From positions 1-20,412 of the forward strand of contig JABDQZ010000367.1 of the NCBI GenBank assembly GCA_013041975.1: a DNA stretch of 20,412 bases. The letters run 5' to 3'. Positions 1 through 6,863 of the stretch are shown piece after piece. The first letter of the stretch is position 1. The number at the start of each line of letters is the position of its first letter. This stretch comes from Gammaproteobacteria bacterium. GTDB lineage: Bacteria > Pseudomonadota > Gammaproteobacteria > Chromatiales > Chromatiaceae. The notes under the pieces are model-generated. The model was not told the DNA's origin. It was given only the letters and a program-made list of their open reading frames with translations, and made no database searches. The translations under genes and the position numbers were made by a program.

Positions 1-108
1 CATACATACCGGTTTTTGATTATGAGAAGTATAAAAGCCCTTATTGCCCAAATCGAGCAATTAGCCAGTATTTTTTACCACAAACGTCTCAATGACGAAT
101 ACGAATAA
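1..108 (+). CDS. C-terminal end of a plus-strand gene cut by the window edge
   Basis: The first reading frame is open from base 1 to a TAA at 106-108. It gives a 35-residue tail ending IAQIEQLASIFYHKRLNDEYE-like, with a helical, charged composition plausible for the end of a real protein. An internal ATG lies at 22, but with nothing upstream visible the true start is probably outside the window. The stop lies 3 bp from the stop of the convergent small gene at 112-291, a normal spacing for convergent genes. The fragment is too short to assign a family, and it could be chance. Confidence 0.35.
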   Translation, partial: HTYRFLIMRSIKALIAQIEQLASIFYHKRLNDEYE

Positions 109-111
109 TTA

Positions 112-291
112 TTACCAACCCAAATCACTATATTCTTCGGCCTTCCTGACAGTTTCGTTCTTTGTCTGCTCATCAACTTCGACATAGACAACATCATCCC
201 AATGCCAGGGAATGATGACTTCTTCAGCAGACAGATCTGCGGCAACCAAAACAGATGAAACGAGCAGAGTTGCCAAAGCAAAAATTTTCAT
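112..291 (-). CDS. Small exported protein of unknown function (59 aa)
   Basis: The product begins MKIFALATLLVSSVLVAADL, a typical Sec signal peptide: one Lys, a hydrophobic core of about 14 residues, and a likely cleavage near residues 18-22. The predicted mature part is only about 38 residues, strongly acidic, with a WHWDD cluster and no cysteines, and it ends in LGW. The ATG at 291 was chosen over an upstream in-frame ATG at 402 because a GGGAGA ribosome binding site lies just upstream of it and because it places the signal peptide at the N-terminus. I do not recognise the family. It is probably a periplasmic peptide. The gene stands alone on the minus strand, with about 140 bp without a gene on its upstream side. 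Confidence 0.6.
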   Translation of the reverse strand: MKIFALATLLVSSVLVAADLSAEEVIIPWHWDDVVYVEVDEQTKNETVRKAEEYSDLGW

Positions 292-435
292 ACGTATCTC
301 CCAATACTCAATGAATTCAAATGGATGAAAAATACGATACCGGAGAATCCATTTTAAACATTGAATATTTTCAATTTGTCCGGCAATTACTTTTAATTCC
401 AAAGCCTGGTATCAGGCCGCCTTGCCAAACAAAAA

Positions 436-636
436 CTATAGGCAGGTTTTGGCGATGTATTCGTCACAACTGATAAAGTGAACAGCATTCATTTTTGAAT
501 ATTCAATCTGGCTTTTTTCACACGTCTCCAGATTAGGCACAGGGTATGATGCACCTGCAAGGTTTAACCAGTATGTTTGTGCCAATGAAAAGCCTGAAAA
601 CATCATCAATACAGAAAAGAAAATAAACTGTCTCAC
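436..636 (-). CDS. Small exported cysteine-containing protein of unknown function (66 aa)
   Basis: The GTG at 636 is preceded by AGGAG at about 8 nt spacing and gives VRQFIFFSVLMMFSGFSLAQ, a clear signal peptide with probable cleavage after the Ala of SLAQ. A longer reading to an ATG at 696 would bury this signal inside the protein and lacks a comparable ribosome binding site. The mature part is about 46 residues with three cysteines (contexts LETCEK, ISCDE and KTCL), so one disulfide plus one free Cys or a dimer is possible. No family is recognised. It may be a periplasmic small protein, and its relation to the neighbouring 59-aa exported protein is unclear because the two sequences are not similar. 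Confidence 0.6.
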   Translation of the reverse strand: MRQFIFFSVLMMFSGFSLAQTYWLNLAGASYPVPNLETCEKSQIEYSKMNAVHFISCDEYIAKTCL

Positions 637-781
637 CGCTACTACTCCTAATAGATCAGCTCGTTCAAAACATGCCTGCATAGCAGCAACTTGCATGCCA
701 CTTATTAGTATTAGCTAACTTGCTAATCAAAATAAGGACATATCTCCATTTGAAATATTTGTGACTGAATTACATGCTCAA

Positions 782-812
782 TAAAAGAGCAAGTGACTGG
801 ACTGCCTGCTCT
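782..812 (-). terminator. Candidate intrinsic terminator downstream of thyA
   Basis: Read on the minus strand, AGAGCA (807-812 side) pairs with TGCTCT (786-791 side). A short inner AGT/ACT pairing is possible, and TTTTATT follows the stem. It lies about 95-125 nt past the thyA stop. The stem is short and has a bulge, so this is a weak call. The rest of 637-907 shows no gene. Confidence 0.3.
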
Positions 813-907
813 GAAAAGTGGCAAACGGCTATCAGCTCTATTGCAAACCGAAACCAGATGCTTGCGTCTGTATGATAGAGGCCATCCCCAATTGGCTTAG
901 CAAAAAG

Positions 908-1759
908 TCAAACCGAAAACGGATAGGCTATCGGATCGTGATGCTGGTAACCGGTCACCTCAAAATCTTCCATGGTGACCCAGGTTTCCAGATCTTCAAG
1001 TGACTTGATATCGGGATTGATCATCAACTGCGGCGGTTCAAACGGTTCACGTTTTAACTGCACATCACGCATCAGCTCCAGTTGGTCTTCGTAGACGTGC
1101 GCATTGATGATCTGATGATAGGCCATGCCAGGCTTGTTGCCGGTTATCTGTGCCATCAATGCCAGGAACACATAGACCTGGATCATATTGAAGTTCAGTC
1201 CCAGCGGCACATCGCAGGAGCGTTGGTACGAGGTCAGATAGAGTTTGTCACCCAGCAGTGAAAAACTATGGGTGTGCATACAAGGTCGCAGGCATCCCAT
1301 GTGGAATTCGCCAGGATTATAGAAGGACAGGATTTCGCCGCGGTCATCAATGCCGTTTTTCAGATCATTGACAATCTTGCGCAGCTGGTCGACATGTCCA
1401 CCATCGGGTTTTTGCCAGCTTCTGCCCTGTACGCCGTAAACCCGACCCATGTCATCGTTGCCCTTGCGGTAGGGGTTGTTAAGCCAGGCCTGGTTTTCGT
1501 TGGCATTGGCATCCCAGGTTTTGGTTCCCAGTTTGCGAAAATCGGCGGCATTATCATAACCACGGATATAACCGATAAACTCGGCAATAGCAGATTTCCA
1601 GTAGCTTTTGCGCGTCGTCACCAGGGGAAATTCATTATTTTCTACATTGTAGGTGAGTTCGGCGTTTATCACTGTCAGGCAGCGTTTACCGGTTCGTTTG
1701 TTTTCTACCCATTCACCTTTTTCAACTATGCGTTTGCATAGGTCTAGATATTGTTTCAT
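908..1759 (-). CDS. thyA: Thymidylate synthase
   Basis: This enzyme converts dUMP to dTMP in the cytoplasm, using 5,10-methylene-THF as one-carbon donor and reductant, and is the main de novo source of thymidine nucleotides. The 283-aa product is full length; E. coli ThyA is 264 aa and the surplus is in the central insert region. The nucleophile Cys160 sits in LRPCMHTHSF. The phosphate-binding motif YQRSCDVPLGLNFN (residues 178-191) carries the conserved Asn191, and the C-terminus ends in the hydrophobic AYPFSV tail. The N-terminal folate/phosphate loop RTGKRCLT is also visible. It lies downstream of lgt on the same strand, the usual gammaproteobacterial lgt-thyA order, but with a 116-bp palindromic repeat between them. 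The ribosome binding site is weak (AAAGAC close to the ATG). Confidence 0.97.
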   Translation of the reverse strand: MKQYLDLCKRIVEKGEWVENKRTGKRCLTVINAELTYNVENNEFPLVTTRKSYWKSAIAEFIGYIRGYDNAADFRKLGTKTWDANANENQAWLNNPYRKGNDDMGRVYGVQGRSWQKPDGGHVDQLRKIVNDLKNGIDDRGEILSFYNPGEFHMGCLRPCMHTHSFSLLGDKLYLTSYQRSCDVPLGLNFNMIQVYVFLALMAQITGNKPGMAYHQIINAHVYEDQLELMRDVQLKREPFEPPQLMINPDIKSLEDLETWVTMEDFEVTGYQHHDPIAYPFSV

Positions 1760-1797
1760 TGTCTTTAATTTAATATGTGGTTACTTCTAGATGGTCT

Positions 1798-1913
1798 AGC
1801 TCCCCCTGCCTGCTTTCTGAAAGACGCCGTTCCTGAATTAAATCTGGCATCCATGCAGGCTTCGCTGCAGTATCCCTGCAGCAGAGACTTTCAGAAAGCA
1901 GCTAGGGACAGCT
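1798..1913. repeat. 116-bp imperfect palindrome between lgt and thyA (dispersed-repeat candidate, copy 1)
   Basis: The arms 1798-1823 and 1888-1913 are inverted copies with 22 of 26 positions matching. The inner 14 positions, CTGCTTTCTGAAAG against CTTTCAGAAAGCAG, match perfectly. The 64-nt loop contains smaller stems built from TGCAG/CTGCA and two CTGCAG words. Read on the minus strand the loop begins TCTC, contains CAGGGAT and ends ACGGCGT, the same words in the same order as the element at 5750-5833. It starts 2 bp from the lgt stop and ends 38 bp before the thyA start. It could be a REP/MITE-like element and could act as an mRNA-stabilising or attenuating hairpin between the two genes. 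No open reading frame is carried. Confidence 0.75.
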
Positions 1914-1915
1914 TC

Positions 1916-2752
1916 CTATGAAGGTTTTTGTCTCATTTTGAAAGCTAATACGTAAATTATTATTCCAGCGATAAGCATTGGCAGGCTTAATAACTGTCCC
2001 ATGGTTAACCAGTCGCCCCATAAATACCCTATGTGAGCATCTGGCATTCGCACCAGTTCAACACTAAAACGGAATAGTCCATACATAATCAAAAACAGGC
2101 CGGATATCGTCATCATCGGCGGGCGTTTACTGGCTACCAACCATAGCACGATGAACATGATGATGCCTTCCAGAAACGCCTCGTAGAGTTGCGATGGATG
2201 CAAGGGGGGAGTCATCGCTATACCGGCCGGCAAATCCAGTTTGTTGGTACACACGTAAAAAAAACGATCACAGGAAAGGCTCATACCCCAGGGCAGATCC
2301 GTCGGGCCACCCCAGAGTTCACCGTTGATAAAGTTGCCTATTCTCCCTGAAAATAGCCCAACCGGAACGATGGGTGCGATGAAGTCGGTAACTTCAAAAA
2401 AGTGCTTATGATGTTTTCGGGCAAACAGTCCCATGGCGATCAACACGCCGACCAGGCCACCATGGAAAGACATGCCGCCTTCCCATACCCGTATCAGTCT
2501 TAATGGATCATCCAGCCAGTCATCGAATCCATAAAACAGGATGTAACCCAGACGCCCACCCAGTACGACACCCAGCACGACATAAAAGACCAGGTCATCG
2601 ATAGCCTGCATACCCCAGTTATGCAATTGTCTGGCGCGGTGTTTTGCCAGCCACCAGCCAACCAGGAAAGCAACCATATAGCTAATGCCATACCAGTGGA
2701 TATCAACGCTTCCAAGACTGAGCGCAACGGGGTCTATGTCAGGGTAATTCAT
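1916..2752 (-). CDS. lgt: Prolipoprotein diacylglyceryl transferase
   Basis: This integral inner-membrane enzyme transfers a diacylglyceryl group from phosphatidylglycerol to the lipobox cysteine of prolipoproteins, the first step of lipoprotein maturation. The 278-aa product has several hydrophobic segments and the family signature GRIGNFINGELWG at residues 136-148. It also has the FHGGL motif (96-100), whose His is the conserved catalytic-site residue in E. coli Lgt, and HPSQLYEA (185-192). The N-terminus with the IHWYG motif matches the family, supporting the ATG at 2752 despite a poor ribosome binding site. It is followed by thyA. Divergently, 42 bp away, lies the unknown gene at 2795. 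The assignment is secure. Confidence 0.97.
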   Translation of the reverse strand: MNYPDIDPVALSLGSVDIHWYGISYMVAFLVGWWLAKHRARQLHNWGMQAIDDLVFYVVLGVVLGGRLGYILFYGFDDWLDDPLRLIRVWEGGMSFHGGLVGVLIAMGLFARKHHKHFFEVTDFIAPIVPVGLFSGRIGNFINGELWGGPTDLPWGMSLSCDRFFYVCTNKLDLPAGIAMTPPLHPSQLYEAFLEGIIMFIVLWLVASKRPPMMTISGLFLIMYGLFRFSVELVRMPDAHIGYLWGDWLTMGQLLSLPMLIAGIIIYVLAFKMRQKPS

Positions 2753-2794
2753 TCCCGTATAGTAACATTGTCATTCTGTATCAGGGCTGTTGCT

Positions 2795-4039
2795 TTGAAA
2801 TTACTGATCAAACTTTTTTTTCTGATTATCTTTCTTTCGCCCTTTGCGCTGGCCGCGCTGTTTATTGCTTCACTGCAGGACCAGCCCCTGGTTGAACATC
2901 AGCTTGTGCTGACACAGAAAGATATTTCGACAGCCCGGGCCCTTTTCAAGCAACACGATCCCCGCACCCTCACAGAAAATGCAGAAAAAAGTCTCAAGCT
3001 CGATCAAACAGCGCTTGATCTGGCGGGACGTTATGTTTTGCACAGTATTCAGCCTGCCTTTTTAACCTCGGGTTTTGAAAGCGAATTATTTAATCATGGA
3101 CTGGCTGTTAAACTTTCAGTGGGTCCATCAATGCTAGCAGTCGATTATTTCATCAATCTGCAACTGGCGTTTTCAAAATCGACTGACCGTCTGCGGCTTA
3201 CTAATGTCCAACTGGGCAAAATCAGCATTCCAGATGAAATTTCAGGGCTGTTAATTGAAATCAGCCAGCCTATGTTATCTGCCAATGAAGAATGGAAATT
3301 ACTGCAACAATCACTGGTCGATTACCGCTTCTCGGAAAAAGCACTGGAGCTGGATTATCGCTGGCTTACACAAACCGAGCAGCTTGCCAGAAAAAAGATT
3401 CGCCATTACCTGGACAATCCTTCCCTGCAATATTACGCAGAAGAGCTGGCTAAGCTTGACCCGGCCTCACAGCAGTCATTTACCGAAGTGGTTACGCGTT
3501 TATTCAAGCTGGCTGAGTCACGATCAGCTAACCATGATCCGATCGAGGAAAACCGTGCAATACTGCTTTTACTGGGTAACTGGGCACTCGGCAAACGCAA
3601 CTTTGATGAAATCCGTTTGCCTGCTTTCAAGTTGAAAATCAATCGACGCATGGATCTGGCACAGCACTTACTGATCTCTGCAGCTATCTCCAGTCACAGC
3701 AACAGCCTGCTTTCCAACCTGATCGGCACTGGCAAGGAAGTCAGTGATGCCGATGGCGGTTCGGGCTTCAGCTTCGATGACCTTACCGCAGACCGGCTGG
3801 GAACCCGGCTGGGTAAAGCGGCTGTCATCAACAAAATTTCCGCTTCTGAAATTCAAAAACACCTGTCAGGCATGCACACAGTGCAACAGCTTTTTCCCGT
3901 GTTCAAAAGCGGGCACGGACCATTAAACGAACAGCAATTTATAAATTTATATGGCTCGGTTGATGATCCCCGATACAAGAAAATGCTTGAAAAAATCGAC
4001 CTGGCTATCAGCAACAGTCCACTATTTAAGGCACCATAG
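2795..4039 (+). CDS. Membrane-anchored protein of unknown function (414 aa)
   Basis: I do not recognise this family. The open frame reaches back into lgt on the other strand, but the only credible start is a TTG at 2795 preceded by AGGG at 8 nt. It places LKLLIKLFFLIIFLSPFALA at the N-terminus, followed directly by more hydrophobic residues: a signal anchor or uncleaved signal. The remaining roughly 380 residues are soluble, mixed alpha/beta in composition and would face the periplasm. A distinctive stretch near the C-terminal third reads SGFSFDDLTADRLGTRLGKA, preceded by a segment rich in Ile, Leu and Ser. There are no obvious catalytic motifs, cofactor sites or cysteine pairs. It is divergent from lgt (42 bp between starts) and is followed by a 132-bp gap and a separate regulator gene. 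The frame is certainly coding; the exact start is moderately sure. Confidence 0.75.
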   Translation: MKLLIKLFFLIIFLSPFALAALFIASLQDQPLVEHQLVLTQKDISTARALFKQHDPRTLTENAEKSLKLDQTALDLAGRYVLHSIQPAFLTSGFESELFNHGLAVKLSVGPSMLAVDYFINLQLAFSKSTDRLRLTNVQLGKISIPDEISGLLIEISQPMLSANEEWKLLQQSLVDYRFSEKALELDYRWLTQTEQLARKKIRHYLDNPSLQYYAEELAKLDPASQQSFTEVVTRLFKLAESRSANHDPIEENRAILLLLGNWALGKRNFDEIRLPAFKLKINRRMDLAQHLLISAAISSHSNSLLSNLIGTGKEVSDADGGSGFSFDDLTADRLGTRLGKAAVINKISASEIQKHLSGMHTVQQLFPVFKSGHGPLNEQQFINLYGSVDDPRYKKMLEKIDLAISNSPLFKAP

Positions 4040-4171
4040 AAAAAAACTGCCAGGGAAAGCATCAGAATTTAATTCCTGATATTAAAAAAATTTTCAAGTC
4101 CATAATTATTCGGCCGTTAATCTAGTCACGAAACATTTTCCTCAGCCGGAAATAAAACAAAGAGAATGACT

Positions 4172-4513
4172 ATGGATTTAAGGACTGCAAACACTTTTTT
4201 ACGCACGCTTGGAGAGCGGGTGCGTTACAAAAGACACCAGAAAGGGTGGACCCAGGATCAGCTGGCGATTCACGCTGAAACCAACCAGGCCGTTATCCAG
4301 AAAATTGAAAATGGCAAAAGCCTGCGCCCAAGAAAAATCGACAAGATAGCTGAAGTTCTGGATGTGAACCCAGCATGGCTGATGTTTGGAGATCAGCAGG
4401 CATCGTATCTGTCAGATGAAGCCAAGGAATTTGCCTCTTACTGGGAGCAACTGCCTCCCAATGAAAAAGCGCGTATCAAGATGGAAGTTATGCGTATCGC
4501 CAATCACCCCTGA
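4172..4513 (+). CDS. XRE-family helix-turn-helix regulator (113 aa)
   Basis: A small cytoplasmic DNA-binding protein. Residues about 14-72 form a Cro/CI-type HTH: GERVRYKRHQKGWTQDQLA, then ETNQAVIQKIENGKSLRPRK, then a helix ending LDVNPAWLMFG. The C-terminal 40 residues (LSDEAKEFASYWEQLPPNEK) are helical and charged and may serve dimerisation. Two ATGs lie six bases apart (4166 and 4172). The second is chosen because the AAAGAGA Shine-Dalgarno sits at proper distance from it and would touch the first. It stands alone, convergent with the methyltransferase gene (15 bp between stops). There is no toxin-like or phage-like partner beside it, so targets cannot be inferred. Such proteins may be autoregulators or remnants of toxin-antitoxin or phage modules. 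Confidence 0.85.
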   Translation: MDLRTANTFLRTLGERVRYKRHQKGWTQDQLAIHAETNQAVIQKIENGKSLRPRKIDKIAEVLDVNPAWLMFGDQQASYLSDEAKEFASYWEQLPPNEKARIKMEVMRIANHP

Positions 4514-4528
4514 TTTCCTGCATGCTTG

Positions 4529-5725
4529 TTACGAGCTTCGCAACACACGACAATAAAACGCTTTCAGATATCCGGTTTCTACAATCGCAGGATTAACCGG
4601 ATGATCTCTCCCCTGTTTCCCTTCTTCCAGCACCTGTAACCAGCGATCGTTGTGTCTAGCTGATTGCTGCAGGATTTTCAGCAAATCCTGCGACGATAGA
4701 TGGAACGAACAGGATGCACTGATCAGAATCCCGTCATTATTTAACAGACGAATCGCCATTTCATTCAAACGGCGGTAGGCAATCAACCCCGACTTGATGT
4801 CCTTACGACGCTTGATGAAGGCGGGTGGATCAAGAATGATGACATCAAATTTTTCAGCTCCCTGTTTCAGGGCTTTCAGCGCTTCAAAGGCATCTCCCTG
4901 AATGGCCTCAACTTTGTCAGATACCCCGTTAAGTTCAGCATTATGAAATAACCGATCCAGCGCTGATTCTGAAACATCGACACTGGTCACTTTTTGCGCA
5001 CCGGCCCTGGCAGCCTGTAGCGACCATGCACCAATATAACTGCAAACATCCAGAACCGTTTTGCCTTCCACATAATCCAGCATCCGCCTGCGGTTGGCGG
5101 CCTGATCATAAAACCAGCCGGTTTTCTGACCTTCCAGTAATGAAAGTGAAAACTGACAATCACCCTCTTCAATCATCACTGATTCCGGCACATCACCAAA
5201 ACCAATCTCGGAATAACGATCAAGTCCTTCTATGGAACGCGCTGATGAATCATTCCGAATAACGATTCCTTTTGGCTTGATAACCTGATTCAGTGCTTCA
5301 ACAATCGCCTCTTTGAGCGTCTCCATTCCGGCAGTTGAAATAGCTACTGTGCAGTAATCGCCATAACGATCAACAATCAGCCCGGGTAAACCATCCGAAT
5401 CACCATAGACGAGGCGATAAAAAGGCTTTTGGTAAAAACGCTCACGCAGGGATAATGCAATATTCAGACGATGAACAATTAATGACTTGTTGATCGCAAT
5501 CTTTTTATCACGCGTCAGCAGACGGATGCAGATCAGTGAATTTGGATTGATGTAACCACGACCCAGCCACTTATCCTGATGATTGACGACATCCACAATA
5601 TCGCCTGCCTCAAAGTTTTTCAGACTCGTCAGTCTGGTGTTGATCTCATTGCTGTAGATCCAGCTGTGACCTTCCCTGATACGGCGATCGGCGTTCTTGT
5701 TGAGTTTTATGGTAGCTGGAGACAT
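4529..5725 (-). CDS. rlmI: RlmI-like 23S rRNA (cytosine-C5) methyltransferase
   Basis: A class I SAM-dependent methyltransferase of the COG1092/RlmI type. E. coli RlmI makes m5C1962 in 23S rRNA. From the ATG at 5725 the protein is 398 aa, close to E. coli RlmI (396). An N-terminal PUA-like domain (about 1-75, with EGHSWIYSNEI) is followed by GDSDGLPGLIVDRYGD (108-123). Then come KTGWFYDQ (201-208), the SAM-binding motif LDVCSYIGAWS (225-235), DPPAF (299-303) and SASCS (336-340), whose Cys339 is the expected catalytic cysteine. The open frame continues to an ATG at 5782, but those extra codons lie inside a palindromic repeat. GGAA lies 6 nt before 5725, and the family N-terminus begins there. 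It follows the PfkB kinase gene and ends convergently with the XRE gene. The family is certain; exact RlmI orthology is likely, not proven. Confidence 0.85.
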   Translation of the reverse strand: MSPATIKLNKNADRRIREGHSWIYSNEINTRLTSLKNFEAGDIVDVVNHQDKWLGRGYINPNSLICIRLLTRDKKIAINKSLIVHRLNIALSLRERFYQKPFYRLVYGDSDGLPGLIVDRYGDYCTVAISTAGMETLKEAIVEALNQVIKPKGIVIRNDSSARSIEGLDRYSEIGFGDVPESVMIEEGDCQFSLSLLEGQKTGWFYDQAANRRRMLDYVEGKTVLDVCSYIGAWSLQAARAGAQKVTSVDVSESALDRLFHNAELNGVSDKVEAIQGDAFEALKALKQGAEKFDVIILDPPAFIKRRKDIKSGLIAYRRLNEMAIRLLNNDGILISASCSFHLSSQDLLKILQQSARHNDRWLQVLEEGKQGRDHPVNPAIVETGYLKAFYCRVLRSS

Positions 5726-5749
5726 TTGCATTTCCAAAGTTGGTTGAGA

Positions 5750-5833
5750 GCCAGTTTCAGTTACCCTTTTCAGAAGTCTCATTCCACAGGGATGTATTCA
5801 CGGCGTCTTCTGAAAAGGGTAACTGGAACTGGC
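5750..5833. repeat. 84-bp near-perfect palindrome between pfkB-family gene and rlmI (copy 2)
   Basis: The arms 5750-5776 and 5807-5833 are 27-nt inverted copies. The single difference (T5757 opposite G5826) would be a G-U wobble in plus-strand RNA, so the stem is continuous there. The loop of 30 nt (5777-5806) begins TCTC, contains CAGGGAT and ends ACGGCGT, as in the minus-strand reading of the element at 1798-1913, although the stem sequences differ. It fills most of the gap between the kinase stop (5847) and the methyltransferase start (5725). The hairpin could terminate, attenuate or protect transcripts running from the gcv genes into rlmI. No poly-U follows on either side, so it is not a classical intrinsic terminator. 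Confidence 0.85.
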
Positions 5834-5846
5834 GGTGCACAGCCTA

Positions 5847-6782
5847 TTATGCCAACGATATCCCAAACGCCGCATGAAAACGCTGATCAAATTCATGTGC
5901 TGTAAACTTGTGATTCTGCGTACCGGCATGCCCGATCTTGATTGCTCCCATTAACGAAGCAGTACGCCCGGTCATTTCCCAGTCCATGTCACGCATCAGT
6001 CCATACAACAGACCCGCACGATAAGCGTCGCCACAACCGGTCGGATCTTTTAAATCATCGACTGGCGCATTGGGGATTTCGTAAACCTTTTCCTTTGTAT
6101 ATATCAGTGACCCCTCACCACCACGCGTCACTATAACCGCCTTGCACATCTCCGCGAGCTGCTCCATAGACTTACCGCTTTTTTCAGACATCAGCTTTGC
6201 TTCATAATCATTAAACGCCAGCCAGGTGGCCTGCTCTGCAAAGCTCAACAGGTCTTCCGAACCAAACATCGGCATTCCCTGACCCGGGTCGAAAATAAAA
6301 GGAATATCCGCTTCAGCAAACTGGCGGGCATGATCAATCATTCCCTGGCGACCATCCGGAGAAACCAGACCGATTGTGGTTCCAGGAGCATCAGCTACCT
6401 TGTTCTCGTGCGAGTAATTCATCGCACCGGGATGAAAGGCAGTGATCTGGTTATCATCCTGATCGGTTGTGATATAGGCCTGTGCCGTATAGGTTTTATT
6501 AACCTCTTTCACACAGGAACGATCCACGCCACACTGATCCATCCATTCAGCATAAGGGTCAAAATCGGTACCAACTGTCCCCATCGGCTTGCCATCACCA
6601 CCCAGCAGGTTCAGGTTATACGCGATGTTTCCGGCACAACCGCCAAACTCCCGACGCATGTCAGGCACCAGAAACGAAACGTTCAGAATATGAACCTGGT
6701 CAGGAAGGATGTGATTTTTGAATTGATCCTGAAACACCATGATGGTGTCATAAGCGAATGAACCGCAGATGAGAGCCGACAT
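5847..6782 (-). CDS. PfkB-family carbohydrate/nucleoside kinase
   Basis: A cytoplasmic ATP-dependent kinase of the ribokinase/PfkB superfamily, 311 aa, full length. The N-terminal signature region REFGGCAGNIAYNLNLLG lies at 44-61 with the conserved Gly-Gly at 47-48. The C-terminal signature is DPTGCGDAYRAGLLYG (246-261), in which Asp252 is the expected catalytic base and the GCGD glycines form the anion hole. Many relatives have GAGD, so the Cys is a mild variation. The substrate cannot be read from sequence: members of this branch are variously annotated as adenosine kinase, ribokinase or fructokinase. AAGGA lies 6 nt before the ATG. It lies 81 bp downstream of gcvPB on the same strand and may be cotranscribed. 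A palindromic repeat begins 13 bp beyond its stop. Confidence 0.88.
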   Translation of the reverse strand: MSALICGSFAYDTIMVFQDQFKNHILPDQVHILNVSFLVPDMRREFGGCAGNIAYNLNLLGGDGKPMGTVGTDFDPYAEWMDQCGVDRSCVKEVNKTYTAQAYITTDQDDNQITAFHPGAMNYSHENKVADAPGTTIGLVSPDGRQGMIDHARQFAEADIPFIFDPGQGMPMFGSEDLLSFAEQATWLAFNDYEAKLMSEKSGKSMEQLAEMCKAVIVTRGGEGSLIYTKEKVYEIPNAPVDDLKDPTGCGDAYRAGLLYGLMRDMDWEMTGRTASLMGAIKIGHAGTQNHKFTAHEFDQRFHAAFGISLA

Positions 6783-6823
6783 TGATAATCCTTGTGTAAC
6801 TACTGAGACTTAAGCGGGAGATG

Positions 6824-6845
6824 ATAACCGGAACCCTGCGGTTAT
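6824..6845. other. Stem-loop between gcvPB and the PfkB-family gene
   Basis: ATAACCG (6824-6830) and CGGTTAT (6839-6845) pair perfectly around the 8-nt loop GAACCCTG. On the minus strand, the transcribed direction here, no U-run follows, so an intrinsic terminator is unlikely. It may instead be a processing or 3'-end stabilising hairpin at the end of the gcv messages, 18 nt past the gcvPB stop. Confidence 0.4.
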
Positions 6846-6863
6846 TAAATAAAAACTGTTGTT

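Noticed and set aside
782..830. A decayed third copy of the palindromic repeat (CTGCCTGCTCTGAAAAG resembles an arm)
   Set aside because: It lacks the loop words CAGGGAT and ACGGCGT and a matching second arm. It is better explained as a weak thyA terminator.
1268..1741. 157-codon plus-strand open frame
   Set aside because: It is antisense to thyA, whose active-site motifs are intact. It has no independent coding evidence.
4062..4083. ATCAG/CTGAT hairpin after the 2795-4039 gene as a terminator
   Set aside because: The stem is five pairs and A/T-rich, and an A-run, not a U-run, follows on the plus strand.
4172..4513. Antitoxin of a toxin-antitoxin or phage module
   Set aside because: The XRE fold fits, but no small toxin-like gene, integrase or phage gene lies beside it.
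5726..5782. N-terminal extension of the RlmI-like protein to the ATG at 5782
   Set aside because: The extra codons run into the palindromic repeat. The family N-terminus and the better-spaced ribosome binding site point to 5725.
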